From CAXBMB01 sp052078155 (lineage in GTDB: Bacteria; Pseudomonadota; Alphaproteobacteria; Kiloniellales; DSM-21159): a DNA stretch of 64,000 nt. Shown piece by piece: positions 44,968 to 53,976 of this stretch. A program made the position numbers and the translations under genes. The stretch is taken from NCBI GenBank assembly GCA_052078155.1, contig JBQJBP010000002.1:496001-560000 (forward strand), in the 5' to 3' direction. Below the pieces are notes generated by a model. It did not search any database and was not told the DNA's origin. It saw only the letters and a list, made by a program, of their open reading frames with translations. The number at the start of each line of letters is the position of its first letter. The stretch's first letter is position 1.

Positions 44968-46749
44968 TCAGAATCCGGCGTTGAATTCAGTCAACCGGTC
45001 GGAGAGATGCTCCGGATCGCTGTGGCGCATCAGCTCTTCCACAAAAGCTTTGGCGTCCTGACTGTCCAGTCGCCGGACCCGGTCTTTGATCAGGGGGATG
45101 GCTTTGGCGCGCATGGAGAGCTCGCGCACCCCCAGGCCCACAAAGAGGGCGGTATAGCGGGGGTCGCCGGCCATTTCGCCGCAAACGGAAATGGGCCGGT
45201 CATGGCGCTGGGCCGCTTCGACGGTGAAATGCAACAAGCGCAAAACAGCCGGGTGCATGGGGTTATAGAGGTGGGCGACTGCCTCTTCGCCCCGGTCGAT
45301 GGCCAGGGTGTACATGATCAAATCATTGGTGCCGATGGCGAAAAAGTCCGCCTCCCGCGCCAGGTTGTCTGCCGACAGGGCCGCGCCCGGGATTTCAATC
45401 ATGATTCCCAGCGGGGGCAGGCTGTCGGGCAGGGTCAAGCCTTCCCGCGCCATCTGCTCCGCCGTTTCTTGCAGGTATTGTCTCACCCGGCGCACCTCAT
45501 CCTGGGAGACCACCATGGGCAGGAGAATGCGGATCGGGCCTTTGCCCGCCACCGTCAAGATGGCCCGCAGCTGCGTGATCAGCAGCTGTGGTTCCTTCAG
45601 GGACAGACGTATGGCCCGCAGACCCAGAGCCGGGTTCATGGCCTGACCAATGGCGTCGCCCAGGGCGCTGGCCAGTTTCTCACCGCCCACGTCCAGAGTC
45701 CGGATGGTAACCGGGCGGCCCTTCATGCCGGTGATGATGGCCTCAAGGGATTCTTCCTGCTCTGCCTGGCTGGGCAGATCGGCCCGGTTCATGAAGAGAA
45801 ACTCGGTCCGCAGCAACCCGACCCCTTCGGCCCCGGATTCTTCGGCCAGAGGCAGTTCGTTGGGCAGTTCCAGGTTGGCGTGCAGGGTCATGCGCAGGCC
45901 GTCGCGGGTTTCAGCTGGCAGTTCACGCAGCTGTTCCAGTTTCCGGCTTTCGGCTGCCAGGGCGACCTGACGCTGACGATAGTTTTCCAGCCGGGCGCGG
46001 CTGGGATTGAGGATCACCAGCCCGTTGGCCCCGTCGATGATAACGGTCATGCCGGGTTCGGCGCTTTCCAGCAGGCCGGGCAGGCCCAGAACAGCGGGAA
46101 TGCCCAGGGACCGGGCCATGATGGCGGTATGACCTTCCGCCCCCCCCAGGACCGAGGCAAAGCCCCCGACCAGCTTAGGATCCATCAGGGCGGTGTCTGC
46201 CGGGGTGATGTCTTCGGCAATGACCACGGAATTGGCAGGCAGATCACTGAAGCTGCTGTAGCCGCTGTCGGTCAGATTGCGCAGGATGCGATAGCCAACC
46301 TGCCGGATTTCTTCGCCGCGAGACCGCAGATAGGGATCATCCATGGCCAGGAAGGAGTCAGCGATGGTGGCCACTTCGGCCATGACGGCGGCTTCGGCGT
46401 TGACCTGACGGCTTTGGATGCGCTCCCGCACCCCGTTATGCAGGCGCGAGGACGAGAGCATCTGCAGGTGAGCTTCCAGCAGGTAGCTCAGCTCTTCAGC
46501 GGAAGATCCGTGGTGATGCGTGGCTTTGTCCTGCAGGGCTTTGAGCTGGCGCAGGGCCTTTTCCACGGCCAGCTTGAAGCGGTCCAGTTCCGCATCGACC
46601 CGTGCGGCCGCGACCTGGTATTCCATGACGCGCAGTTCACCGGACTCACGCAGATGCAAGGGGCCGATGGCGACGCCGGGCGACACCCCCAGGCCGACGA
46701 AAACCTGCTCGTCACTGTTGCCTGTGCGATGTGTGTCGTCAGCTGTCAT
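44968..46749 (-). CDS. ptsP: PTS enzyme I (phosphoenolpyruvate-protein phosphotransferase)
   Basis: 593 residues. It takes phosphate from PEP and passes it to HPr. The phosphorylated His207 lies in LGGAEGHTAIMARSLGIPAV; the PEP-binding barrel shows GLLRTEFLFMNR, RTLDVGGEK, ALGLRAIRLSL and CGEMAGDP. There is no N-terminal GAF domain, so it is the EI form rather than EI-Ntr with GAF. No sugar permease (EIIB/EIIC) lies nearby; together with HPr, EIIA-Man and HprK this makes a regulatory PTS. It follows HPr by 53 bases. Confidence 0.94.
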   Translation of the reverse strand: MTADDTHRTGNSDEQVFVGLGVSPGVAIGPLHLRESGELRVMEYQVAAARVDAELDRFKLAVEKALRQLKALQDKATHHHGSSAEELSYLLEAHLQMLSSSRLHNGVRERIQSRQVNAEAAVMAEVATIADSFLAMDDPYLRSRGEEIRQVGYRILRNLTDSGYSSFSDLPANSVVIAEDITPADTALMDPKLVGGFASVLGGAEGHTAIMARSLGIPAVLGLPGLLESAEPGMTVIIDGANGLVILNPSRARLENYRQRQVALAAESRKLEQLRELPAETRDGLRMTLHANLELPNELPLAEESGAEGVGLLRTEFLFMNRADLPSQAEQEESLEAIITGMKGRPVTIRTLDVGGEKLASALGDAIGQAMNPALGLRAIRLSLKEPQLLITQLRAILTVAGKGPIRILLPMVVSQDEVRRVRQYLQETAEQMAREGLTLPDSLPPLGIMIEIPGAALSADNLAREADFFAIGTNDLIMYTLAIDRGEEAVAHLYNPMHPAVLRLLHFTVEAAQRHDRPISVCGEMAGDPRYTALFVGLGVRELSMRAKAIPLIKDRVRRLDSQDAKAFVEELMRHSDPEHLSDRLTEFNAGF

Positions 46750-46802
46750 CTCGGCCTGCTTTTCGGTCGTCTTTTGGGTCGTCGCGAGTCTGTCGGTCGG
46801 CT

Positions 46803-47132
46803 TTATTCTTCGTCGAACTTGCGGTTTACCAGGTCTGTCAGGGCGTCCAGGGCCTCTTGGGCCTGAGGGCCCGTTGCCCGCATGTCCAGGTCGCAGCCGA
46901 TGCTGGCTGCCAGCATCATCAGGCCCATGATCGAGGATCCGGGCACTTCCTGATCGTTCTTGATGACCAGTACATCGGCGTCGAATTCAGCCGCTGTCTT
47001 GACGAATTTTGCCGCCGCACGGGCGTGCAACCCTTTGCGGTTACTGATGGTCACCCGGCACTTCAATTCACCGTCGGACGGTACGGCATCGGTTTCAGCC
47101 GATGGAGTTTCAACGTCTTGGCTCATGGTCAT
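46803..47132 (-). CDS. ptsH: HPr phosphocarrier protein
   Basis: 109 residues: an acidic, Ser-rich extension of about 22 residues followed by a full HPr domain. Phospho-His36 is in NRKGLHARAAAKF. Ser67 in GSSIMGLMML corresponds to the regulatory Ser46, so it can be a target of the HPr kinase encoded upstream. The N-terminal extension is longer than in most HPr proteins; an ATG two codons in is an alternative start. Confidence 0.94.
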   Translation of the reverse strand: MTMSQDVETPSAETDAVPSDGELKCRVTISNRKGLHARAAAKFVKTAAEFDADVLVIKNDQEVPGSSIMGLMMLAASIGCDLDMRATGPQAQEALDALTDLVNRKFDEE

Positions 47133-47308
47133 CCGTCTGTCTGTGGTGGCCTGATTGAGGCCATGTTACGGGGAAATCAGCGAAAATGTCAGGGGCTTTA
47201 TGGCCGCAGGATGCGCGAAACTGGGGCCGTGAGGCCGGCTTGCCGTTTTAGCGGAGCAGGGGCGCTGAAGCAGGGGCACCCTGGCCGCCCGGGTCGCCAG
47301 TGGGAAGA

Positions 47309-47719
47309 TCAGCCAGCGTTTTCGTTGCGCAGAAGCTGAGAGGCGACGTTGATGTACTTGCGCCCGGCTTCCTGGGCGTCCATCACCGCGTCAGGCAGGT
47401 TTTTGTCCTTACGCACTGAGGCCAGCTTGATCAGCATGGGCAGATTGATGCCGGCAATGACTTCGATGTTGCCTTTGTCCAGCACGGAAATGGCCAGATT
47501 AGACGGGGTTCCGCCGAACATGTCAGTCAGAATAACCACACCCTCGCCCTGATCGGCAGCCGACACGGAATCAAGAATGTCCTGACGGCGCAGTTCCATA
47601 TCATCTTCCGGGCCGATGCAGACGGCCTGTGTATGGGCCTGCGGGCCCACAACATGTTCCATGGCCGAAATGAACTCGTTGGCCAAGTTCCCGTGGGTTA
47701 CCAGTACCATACCAATCAT
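47309..47719 (-). CDS. PTS EIIA component, mannose family
   Basis: 136 residues, a single-domain EIIA-Man. Phospho-His9 is in LVTHGNLANEF; VVILTDMFGGTPSNLA and VIAGINLPMLIKLA are family motifs. Without EIIB/EIIC partners it is probably a regulator that reads the PTS phosphorylation state. ATG 47719 has GGGGGA upstream; the longer frame to 47818 is not conserved. It lies between hprK-rapZ (282 bases) and ptsH (176 bases), so internal promoters are possible. Confidence 0.92.
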   Translation of the reverse strand: MIGMVLVTHGNLANEFISAMEHVVGPQAHTQAVCIGPEDDMELRRQDILDSVSAADQGEGVVILTDMFGGTPSNLAISVLDKGNIEVIAGINLPMLIKLASVRKDKNLPDAVMDAQEAGRKYINVASQLLRNENAG

Positions 47720-48000
47720 TAGATTCCCCCAAGAGTCAGATTGACGGACAGGTGACCGGTTTCTGTAGCCCAGCTCTTCATTAATCTGCCTCTGTTTAAC
47801 AGGTGAGAGAATGACCATCGGGTTTCCCGATGTCTTGGACCGTGCCGGGTTGCGTTGATCACACTCACATTGAACCTCGCCGTTCTAACGTAATTCTGCG
47901 GGTTGCGCAGCTTTTTCCTGACTCTTTTGACCTTTGGTTGACGGCAAAGCGGTAAAGTTACCGTGGGTGCCGGTCCAATGGCGTCAAAGAACAAGGCCCC

Positions 48001-49539
48001 TTATCCCTTTTCATCTGGAGTAAGGGGGGTGGGCGTTGCCCGAACGGCTCTGGCCGTCGGGTCGATTTCCCGATGGGTCAGCAGCACCGATTGTCCCTGA
48101 TCCGCCAGCCACTGGGCCATCTTTTCAGCCAGCGTGACAGAACGGTGCTGGCCCCCGGTACAGCCAAAAGCCACCGTCAGGTAGCTTTTCCCTTCCGCGG
48201 CATAGCGCGGCAGCAAGGGGGCGATCAGGTTTGTCAGTTGCTGGAAAAATCCCGAAAAGGCCGGGTCCTGGGCCACATGGTCGGCCACGCGTTTGTCCTG
48301 ACCTGTCAGAGGACGCAGCTCCTCAACATAGTGAGGGTTCTTCAGGAAACGCACATCAAAGACCAGGTCGGCTTCCCGGGGCAGGCCTTTGCGGTAGGAA
48401 AAGGAGGAAACGAAGACCTGCATGCCCGGACTGTTGTCCAGAGAAAGACGACCGGCCAAGAGCCGACGCAGGTCCGCCAGTGCCAGGCGGGAGCTGTCGA
48501 TCAGAAAGTCGGCCTGCTGCTGTAAAGGCTCCAGCAGGCTGCGTTCTGCGGAGATGCCATCCAGCAGGGGACGATCCGTGGCCAGGGGATGGCGCCGCCG
48601 GGTCTCGGTAAAGCGATGTTGCAGCACTTCATCATCGCAATCCACAAACAGGAGGGTGACTTTTGAATTGCCATGGGCTGCCAGTCTGGCCCGCTGTTTA
48701 AGCAGGCTGTCTGCAGAAAAATGTCGGCTGCGCGGATCAGCGCCCAGAGCCACCGGACGGTCCAAAGCCCCCTGGCTCAAAGCGTGGGTCATCAGGTCCA
48801 GAGGCAGGTTGTCCATGGCCTCATAGCCCATATCTTCCAGGATCTTAAGGGCTGAACTGCGCCCGGCACCGGATAACCCGGTCACCAGCACCACCGGCTG
48901 GCCTGTGGGTGGACGATCGGGGTCGTGCGGGGCAGAAGAAGGCAGGACAGTGTCTTTTGTGTCTGAGGTGTCGGCCATGGTGGACGTGCGCAGGTTGGTG
49001 TCGTTCAACAGCAGTCGTGCCCGGGCCCGCAGGGCCAGCTTTACTTTGGCGATGAAAGCCGGATCGCCGGGATAGAGGCGCAGGCAGGGCAAGGGCAGGC
49101 CAAGGTAATCCATCTCTTCGTCTTCGGGAAGGCGTTCCACGGCCTTTTCATCCACAAGAATGACCTGCAGAAGCAATCGGGTCACGGGGCAAAAGGGGTG
49201 GTCGGTCAGTCCCAGGCCGCGCAGTTCCATCAGGCCAGCCAGGGAGGGTGGCGCTTCAGCCAGCAGCCTGTCGCCCGTTCGCTGGATAACAACACGGTCA
49301 TCGGCGACCAGCTGGGCGCCTTCTGCCATCAGGCGCAGTGCCGTTTCGCTTTTGCCGCTGCCTGAGGGGCCGGTAATCAGCAGACCCACCGACGCGGATT
49401 GCAGGGGACGGACGTCGTCCGGACACCTACGCCGGTCCAGATCCTCCGGCCGGAGCCAGGTGACGCAACTGGCATGTAGATTCACCTCCCCGGGGGAGGA
49501 CGCAGTTGCGGAGGAGAGAGGCGTGGGTCTTTCTGACAT
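48001..49539 (-). CDS. Fused HPr kinase/phosphorylase - RapZ nucleotide-binding protein
   Basis: A single 512-residue frame with two parts that are normally separate neighbouring genes. Residues about 15-180 are the short alphaproteobacterial HprK: P-loop GPSGSGKSE (57-65), LVADD (78-81 region), MELRGLGL. A polar Asp/Thr/Pro linker (about 181-214) leads into RapZ/YvcJ (about 215-505): P-loop GLSGAGRSS (221-229), YEAMDNLPL, DSSRLALADLR, VFVSSFSYRKGLPREADLVFDVRFLKNP, and GCTGGQHRSV. HprK would phosphorylate Ser67 of HPr; RapZ in relatives acts as an RNase E adaptor or envelope-stress regulator. ATG 49539 lies 11 bases after the chvG stop; a TTG at 49554 overlapping it is the alternative. An internal ATG at 48978, lacking a ribosome site, could in principle give RapZ alone. 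Confidence 0.88.
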   Translation of the reverse strand: MSERPTPLSSATASSPGEVNLHASCVTWLRPEDLDRRRCPDDVRPLQSASVGLLITGPSGSGKSETALRLMAEGAQLVADDRVVIQRTGDRLLAEAPPSLAGLMELRGLGLTDHPFCPVTRLLLQVILVDEKAVERLPEDEEMDYLGLPLPCLRLYPGDPAFIAKVKLALRARARLLLNDTNLRTSTMADTSDTKDTVLPSSAPHDPDRPPTGQPVVLVTGLSGAGRSSALKILEDMGYEAMDNLPLDLMTHALSQGALDRPVALGADPRSRHFSADSLLKQRARLAAHGNSKVTLLFVDCDDEVLQHRFTETRRRHPLATDRPLLDGISAERSLLEPLQQQADFLIDSSRLALADLRRLLAGRLSLDNSPGMQVFVSSFSYRKGLPREADLVFDVRFLKNPHYVEELRPLTGQDKRVADHVAQDPAFSGFFQQLTNLIAPLLPRYAAEGKSYLTVAFGCTGGQHRSVTLAEKMAQWLADQGQSVLLTHREIDPTARAVRATPTPLTPDEKG

Positions 49540-49550
49540 GGCAAGAAGGG

Positions 49551-51374
49551 TCAAAGCGCCGGAAGTTTGACGGTAAAGCAGGCCCCGCCTTCGGGTCGGT
49601 TTTCTGCTGAGATTTCACCCCGCAGTGCCTCTACAATCTGGCGGGAGATGGACAGACCCAGCCCCGAGTGGGTACCGAATTTCTCCCCTTCCGGCCGTTC
49701 CGTGTAAAAGCGGCTGAACACGGCATCTTCCTTGCCTTTGGGGATGCCCGGCCCCTGATCGCTGACGGTGATAAAAATCCAGTCCGGGTGACTGCCGCCG
49801 CCGTCTTCACGCCAGGCCGCCAGAGAGATCTTGCTGTTGGCCGGGGCAAAAGAGACAGCATTGGTCAGCAGGTTCCGGAACACCTGACCCAGCCGCCCCT
49901 CCAGGCCCAGAACCTTCAGTTTCTCCGGTTCAGAAACGCTCACTTCGAAGCTGGGGCCATCTGCTTTCCCGGTGGTGCGCATGACCTCCACCAGTGTTTC
50001 CAGCAACTGGGCCACCTCCACCTCTTCAGCCTGACTGCGGGCCAGTTCCGCATCCAGGCGCGAGGCATCGGAAATGTCGCTGATCAAGCGGTCGAGGCGT
50101 CCCACATCGTCCATGATGATGGCCATCAGCTTTTTTTGCTGGGCCGGATCCTTGACGATGGTCGCCGTTTCCACCGCGCTGCGCAGTGAGGTCAGCGGGT
50201 TCTTGATTTCGTGGGAAACATCAGCGGCAAACCCCTCAATGGCCACCATGCGGTTGTGCAGGGCCTCTGTCATTTCGATCAGGGCCTCCGAGAGGTCACC
50301 GATTTCATCCTGCCGCCGGGTCAGGTTGGGGATGGAAGCCCGCTCATCACTGGCACTGAAGCTGCCCAGTTTTGAGCCGCTGCGGCCGACGCCGCCACGT
50401 ACCCGATCTGCGGCCAGGGCGAGGCTGCGAATGGGCCGGGCGATGGTGTGTGAGAGATAAAGGGACAGCAAGACGGTGACGGCAAAGGCAATGCCGAACA
50501 TCAGCAGTACGTCTTCACGGCGGGCCAGCACCGCCTGGTTGATTGCCCGTCCGTCCTTGGTCACCATCAAGGCGGCCAGAACCTGCCGGTAGCGCTGGAC
50601 CGGCACGGCAACGGACAACACCAGAGTACGCCGGAAGCCCTGGCGCAGCTGTACGGCGCTTTCCCCCTGCAGGGCGCTTTCCACTTCACTGTAGTCAGCC
50701 GCCTGCTGGGGATCACTCTCCACATAGACCGGCAGATCCTCTGAGCCGGGCAGGACCGCAGTGATGCGGTCGTAGAAGCGCCCGATCAGATCCAGCACCT
50801 CGTCGTCGTCATTGGGGGGCAGCAGAACTTCCACCTGCACCTGACCTGCCGGCCCCCCCAGAACGAAGGAATCGCCGATCAGGCTGCCCTGGGTGTCAAA
50901 AAGACGGGCGCGCAGGTCACTGGTGGTGGGCAGAACCCGGAAGAGATTGCGCATGGTCTCTTCATTGAGGTTCTGGTGGCCTTCATCCACATCCTGAACG
51001 GCCGTCGACCCCAGAGCCTGGGCCATGGTCACGGCCTGGCCTTTGAGTGCCTCCAGTTCCGACTGGATAAGGCTGTCGCGATATTGATCCAGGTGCAGCA
51101 GGCCGAGAACGGGCACCGCCAGAACGGCCAGGTTCAACAGCAGAATGCGCCCCGTCAGGGGACTGCGCCAGGCCGGGCGGGGCCGCCGGGGCCGGGTGGG
51201 GCGGCTCTGGACATCATCTACGCCGCCATCAACGCCCACCTCATAATCCGCTTCCAGATCATCCGGCGTTTCGTCGTAGAGGCTCTCGCGCGCCCGGCCG
51301 GACCGGGAGCTGGCACTGGGCCGCTGCTCCGGATGGGCATGCAGATCTCGACGAAAGGCGTTGTCTACCGGCAT
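49551..51374 (-). CDS. chvG: ChvG/ExoS-type sensor histidine kinase
   Basis: 607 residues, inner membrane. A long acidic/basic cytoplasmic leader (1-70) precedes the first membrane helix (about 75-95), a periplasmic sensor (about 96-287), a second helix (about 289-309) and a HAMP region. HisKA has His388 (GFAADVSHEIKNPLTSLRSA); the ATPase shows SDQGPGIPKGKEDAVFSRFY and GLGLSISRQIVEAL. These and the gene order chvI-chvG-hprK identify ChvG, which in rhizobia is held inactive by periplasmic ExoR and senses acid or envelope stress. No exoR gene is in the window. Confidence 0.94.
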   Translation of the reverse strand: MPVDNAFRRDLHAHPEQRPSASSRSGRARESLYDETPDDLEADYEVGVDGGVDDVQSRPTRPRRPRPAWRSPLTGRILLLNLAVLAVPVLGLLHLDQYRDSLIQSELEALKGQAVTMAQALGSTAVQDVDEGHQNLNEETMRNLFRVLPTTSDLRARLFDTQGSLIGDSFVLGGPAGQVQVEVLLPPNDDDEVLDLIGRFYDRITAVLPGSEDLPVYVESDPQQAADYSEVESALQGESAVQLRQGFRRTLVLSVAVPVQRYRQVLAALMVTKDGRAINQAVLARREDVLLMFGIAFAVTVLLSLYLSHTIARPIRSLALAADRVRGGVGRSGSKLGSFSASDERASIPNLTRRQDEIGDLSEALIEMTEALHNRMVAIEGFAADVSHEIKNPLTSLRSAVETATIVKDPAQQKKLMAIIMDDVGRLDRLISDISDASRLDAELARSQAEEVEVAQLLETLVEVMRTTGKADGPSFEVSVSEPEKLKVLGLEGRLGQVFRNLLTNAVSFAPANSKISLAAWREDGGGSHPDWIFITVSDQGPGIPKGKEDAVFSRFYTERPEGEKFGTHSGLGLSISRQIVEALRGEISAENRPEGGACFTVKLPAL

Positions 51375-51455
51375 GGAGCCTCAGAAAGTTGCGAGGATCA
51401 GGTCCTTGAGCGGGGGATCAGCCTGCTTTGCTGAGCCGAAGAACCCGGATCCGCG

Positions 51456-52178
51456 TCAGGCCTGTTCTTTATAGCGATACCCCACCCCATAGAGAGTTTC
51501 AATGTGGGCAAAGTCATCGTCCACATACTTGAACTTCTTGCGCAGGCGCTTGATGTGGCTGTCGATGGTCCGGTCATCCACATAGACGTGTTCCCCATAG
51601 GCCGCGTCCATCAACTGGTCGCGATTCTTGACATGACCGGGGCGCTGAGCCAGAGCCCGCAGGATGAGGAACTCCGTGACGGTCAGGTTGACGGCCTTGC
51701 CTTTCCAGCTGCAGAGATGACGGGAGGGATCCAGCATCATCTCTCCGCGCATCAGGGGGGCTTCTCCATCGCTCTTGCTGCCTTCCTTGGAGGCCTGTTC
51801 CCGGCGCAGCAGCGCCCGGATGCGCTCAATCAGCAGGCGTTGCGAGAAGGGCTTGGTGATGTAATCGTCCGCGCCCATGCGCAGGCCCAGAACTTCATCC
51901 ACCTCGTCATCTTTTGAGGTCAGAAAGATCACCGGCACCTGAGAGCTCTCCCGCAGGCGACCAAGGGTTTCCATGCCATCCATCCGCGGCATTTTGATGT
52001 CCAGAACCACCAGGTCCACCGGCTGGATGCTCAAACCCCGCAGGGCTTCGCTGCCGTCAGAATAGGTGCGGACTTTGTAGCCTTCAGCTTCCAGTGCCAT
52101 GGACACCGATGTCAGGATGTTGCGGTCATCATCCACCAGGGCAATGGTATGATGTTCAGGTTGGATGGTGTCTTGCAT
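51456..52178 (-). CDS. chvI: ChvI-type OmpR-family response regulator
   Basis: 240 residues. The receiver has DDD (16-18), phospho-Asp60 (LVVLDIKMPRMDG) and Lys109 (DDYITKPF). The winged-helix domain shows LTVTEFLILRALAQRPGHVK and DRTIDSHIKRLRKKFK, the ChvI pattern. ATG 52178 follows GGGGG; the longer frame from 52262 is not conserved. It is the first gene of the chvI-chvG-hprK run, and lies 81 bases ahead of chvG. Confidence 0.95.
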   Translation of the reverse strand: MQDTIQPEHHTIALVDDDRNILTSVSMALEAEGYKVRTYSDGSEALRGLSIQPVDLVVLDIKMPRMDGMETLGRLRESSQVPVIFLTSKDDEVDEVLGLRMGADDYITKPFSQRLLIERIRALLRREQASKEGSKSDGEAPLMRGEMMLDPSRHLCSWKGKAVNLTVTEFLILRALAQRPGHVKNRDQLMDAAYGEHVYVDDRTIDSHIKRLRKKFKYVDDDFAHIETLYGVGYRYKEQA

Positions 52179-52829
52179 GGAACCCCCATTTCTTCTTTCT
52201 TTGCCCGCAGGCAGGTCTTTGCTGCCGACCTCTTGTGGAACGCCCGAAAAGGCGCTCGACAAATACGGCTATCGGGACGGCAAATTGCCAGTCGTGCTTG
52301 GGTTGCGTTGTGAGACTACAGCCTGAAGCGGCTGTTGGGAAACCACTGTTGTTTCTTTGTTGTTCGGTTCTTTTCAGTGAGACGTAAGATCCAGCATTTG
52401 ATCGCGTTTGTTGGAAACGCTTTGTGTTTGCCCTTTGAGCGCGGGTGATCCTCTAACCTGTTGAAGATAAAGAGATTCACGCTTCAAGTGGTGTCACAGG
52501 CTGCGTTCGCTTAACCCGATTTTGTGACAGGCTTGATCTCCGTTTTTTTGCCAAGAAAGCCAGTCAGATAAAGTGACTGCCTTATTCTCCTGTCAGATTT
52601 GCTGTCAGACCAAGGCGAATTTGAGGCAAAAGAGCGACCTTTTGTCGAAAGCTGGGTCTGCGCCCCGGATTGTGCAGAAATTGTGCAGCTGCCGGAGCCC
52701 TGCAAAGGTAAAATCAAGGCAAGGCGCTTGCCAGCAGTCAGTTCAGGTTTTACTCCAGAAGTCTCATCCCACCCCAACAGACTCAAAGCAGCCCCCGTTT
52801 GATCTTTTGGAGCAGAAAGGAAAGATCTC
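52179..52829. other. Divergent region between chvI and the HugZ-like gene
   Basis: 651 bases without a supported gene. It contains a degenerate twin-hairpin repeat (52391-52527). The chvI promoter should lie in its left part; I could not define it. Confidence 0.45.
52391..52527 (+). repeat. Twin-hairpin intergenic repeat, copy C
   Basis: Begins CCAGCATTTGATCGCGTTTG and ends GCTTAACCCGATTTTGTGAC. The core GTGATCCTCTAACCTGTTGAAG and GATTCACGCTTCAAGTGG match copy B closely. Full length but more degenerate in the first arm. Confidence 0.65.
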
Positions 52830-53705
52830 ATGGCCGACTCAGCTGCCTCTAACTCCCAATCCCAGTCTTCAACGCGCCCCGGCCCGGACAGCAAGTCCCT
52901 CAGCCCGGCGGAGGAGGTTCGTTTCCTGCTGCGCTGTGCGTCTCAGGTTACGCTGGGCACTCTGGGCTCTCTGGAATCCGGGGAGGAAGGGACGCTTGCT
53001 GAACCCTACGCCTCACTTGCGTTGATGGCTGTTGACCATCAGGGGGCACCCTTGCTGCTGTTGTCGGATATGGCTGAGCACACGCGCAATCTGGCCAACT
53101 CCGACCGGGTTTCTCTGCTGGTCCAGGGAAGTGGTGGGTTCAACGATCCTCTGGAAGGCTCTCGTGCCTCTGTTCAGGGCAGCATTGAGGTCTGTGACGG
53201 TGATGAAAAAGCCCCACTTCTGGCCCGCTTCATCAGCCGCTTTCCCTCTGCTGAACTCTACGCCGGGTTCAAAGACTTTCAGCTCTATCGGGTGCGCCCG
53301 ACCCGGGCCCATCTGGTGGCCGGGTTTGGCCGTATTCACTGGGTGACGGCGGAGACTTTCCTGTTCACTGCTGAGGACTGTGCTGCGCTGGCTGAGGCGG
53401 AAGCCGGGATCGTGCATCACATGAATGACGATCATCTCGATGCCCTGGAGGTCATTGCCAGGGCCTTCCCGGGCAGCTGTGACGCGCTGTCAGCGACCCT
53501 GGATCCGGGCAAGGACGCCTGGCAGATGGTGGGGATTGATCCGGAGGGTTTTGACCTGCGGGCAGGCAAAAGGCTGAGTCGGTTGAGTTTCGCCGATCCG
53601 CGCTTTGCCTCACTGGATCTGCCACCGGTGATCCGAAACAGCAGCGAGGCCCGCAAGGCTCTGGTTGCGCTGACACTGGAAGCCCGCCGCCTGATGGCTG
53701 ATTGA
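52830..53705 (+). CDS. HugZ-like haem-utilisation/PNPOx-fold protein with DUF2470 domain
   Basis: 291 residues, cytoplasmic. The first part (about 25-185) is a split-barrel, pyridoxamine-oxidase-like fold: EVRFLLRCASQVTLGTLG, PYASLALMAVDHQGAPLLLLS, HTRNLANSDRVSLLV, ARASVQG-like. The C-terminal DUF2470 part (about 190-285) has IVHHMNDDHLDAL, whose His residues could bind haem. Relatives degrade or bind haem (HugZ, HutZ). The Ser/Gln-rich N-terminus (1-22) is probably disordered. ATG 52830 follows AAAGGAAAG. Placement next to pckA is common in related genomes. Confidence 0.85.
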   Translation: MADSAASNSQSQSSTRPGPDSKSLSPAEEVRFLLRCASQVTLGTLGSLESGEEGTLAEPYASLALMAVDHQGAPLLLLSDMAEHTRNLANSDRVSLLVQGSGGFNDPLEGSRASVQGSIEVCDGDEKAPLLARFISRFPSAELYAGFKDFQLYRVRPTRAHLVAGFGRIHWVTAETFLFTAEDCAALAEAEAGIVHHMNDDHLDALEVIARAFPGSCDALSATLDPGKDAWQMVGIDPEGFDLRAGKRLSRLSFADPRFASLDLPPVIRNSSEARKALVALTLEARRLMAD

Positions 53706-53745
53706 TCGCTGGAACAGCTGCCAGGGTCTTCTGGCCAGATGGGTC

Positions 53746-53773
53746 GGACTGAGGCTGATGGACTGAGGCTGAC
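53746..53773 (+). repeat. Short tandem repeat (two 14-base units)
   Basis: GGACTGAGGCTGAT followed directly by GGACTGAGGCTGAC, then a partial third unit GGACTGG. Confidence 0.7.
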
Positions 53774-53922
53774 GGACTGGCTCCGGGTGATAGGGCGTCC
53801 GGATGTTCGGGTGTTTGCGTATCTGAGTATTGTGTATCAGGACATTGGCCCCTGAGATTATCTCTCTGGTGTCCTGCGCGGCAGCCTGCATCAAAATGGC
53901 TGTGCCGGAGGGTGAGGGAATT

Positions 53923-53976
53923 GGCCTGCGACATTCCGCCGCAGACAAGCCTGTCTAGCAGGCGGAATGTCTGGCC
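53923..53976. other. Long imperfect hairpin upstream of pckA
   Basis: GACATTCCGCC pairs exactly with GGCGGAATGTC; an inner AGACA/TGTCT stem with loop AGCC caps it, and GGCC/GGCC extends the base after a bulge. No T-run follows, so it is not a typical terminator. Confidence 0.6.

Noticed and set aside
45007..46866. 619-codon open frame on the + strand antisense to ptsP
   Set aside because: It exactly shadows a well-conserved enzyme I gene; its translation is Gly/Gln/His-rich without domains, as expected for the antisense of GC-biased codons.
48001..48978. rapZ as a separate gene starting at the internal ATG 48978
   Set aside because: No Shine-Dalgarno sequence precedes it and the frame is continuous with HprK; the fusion is the simpler reading, although internal initiation is not excluded.
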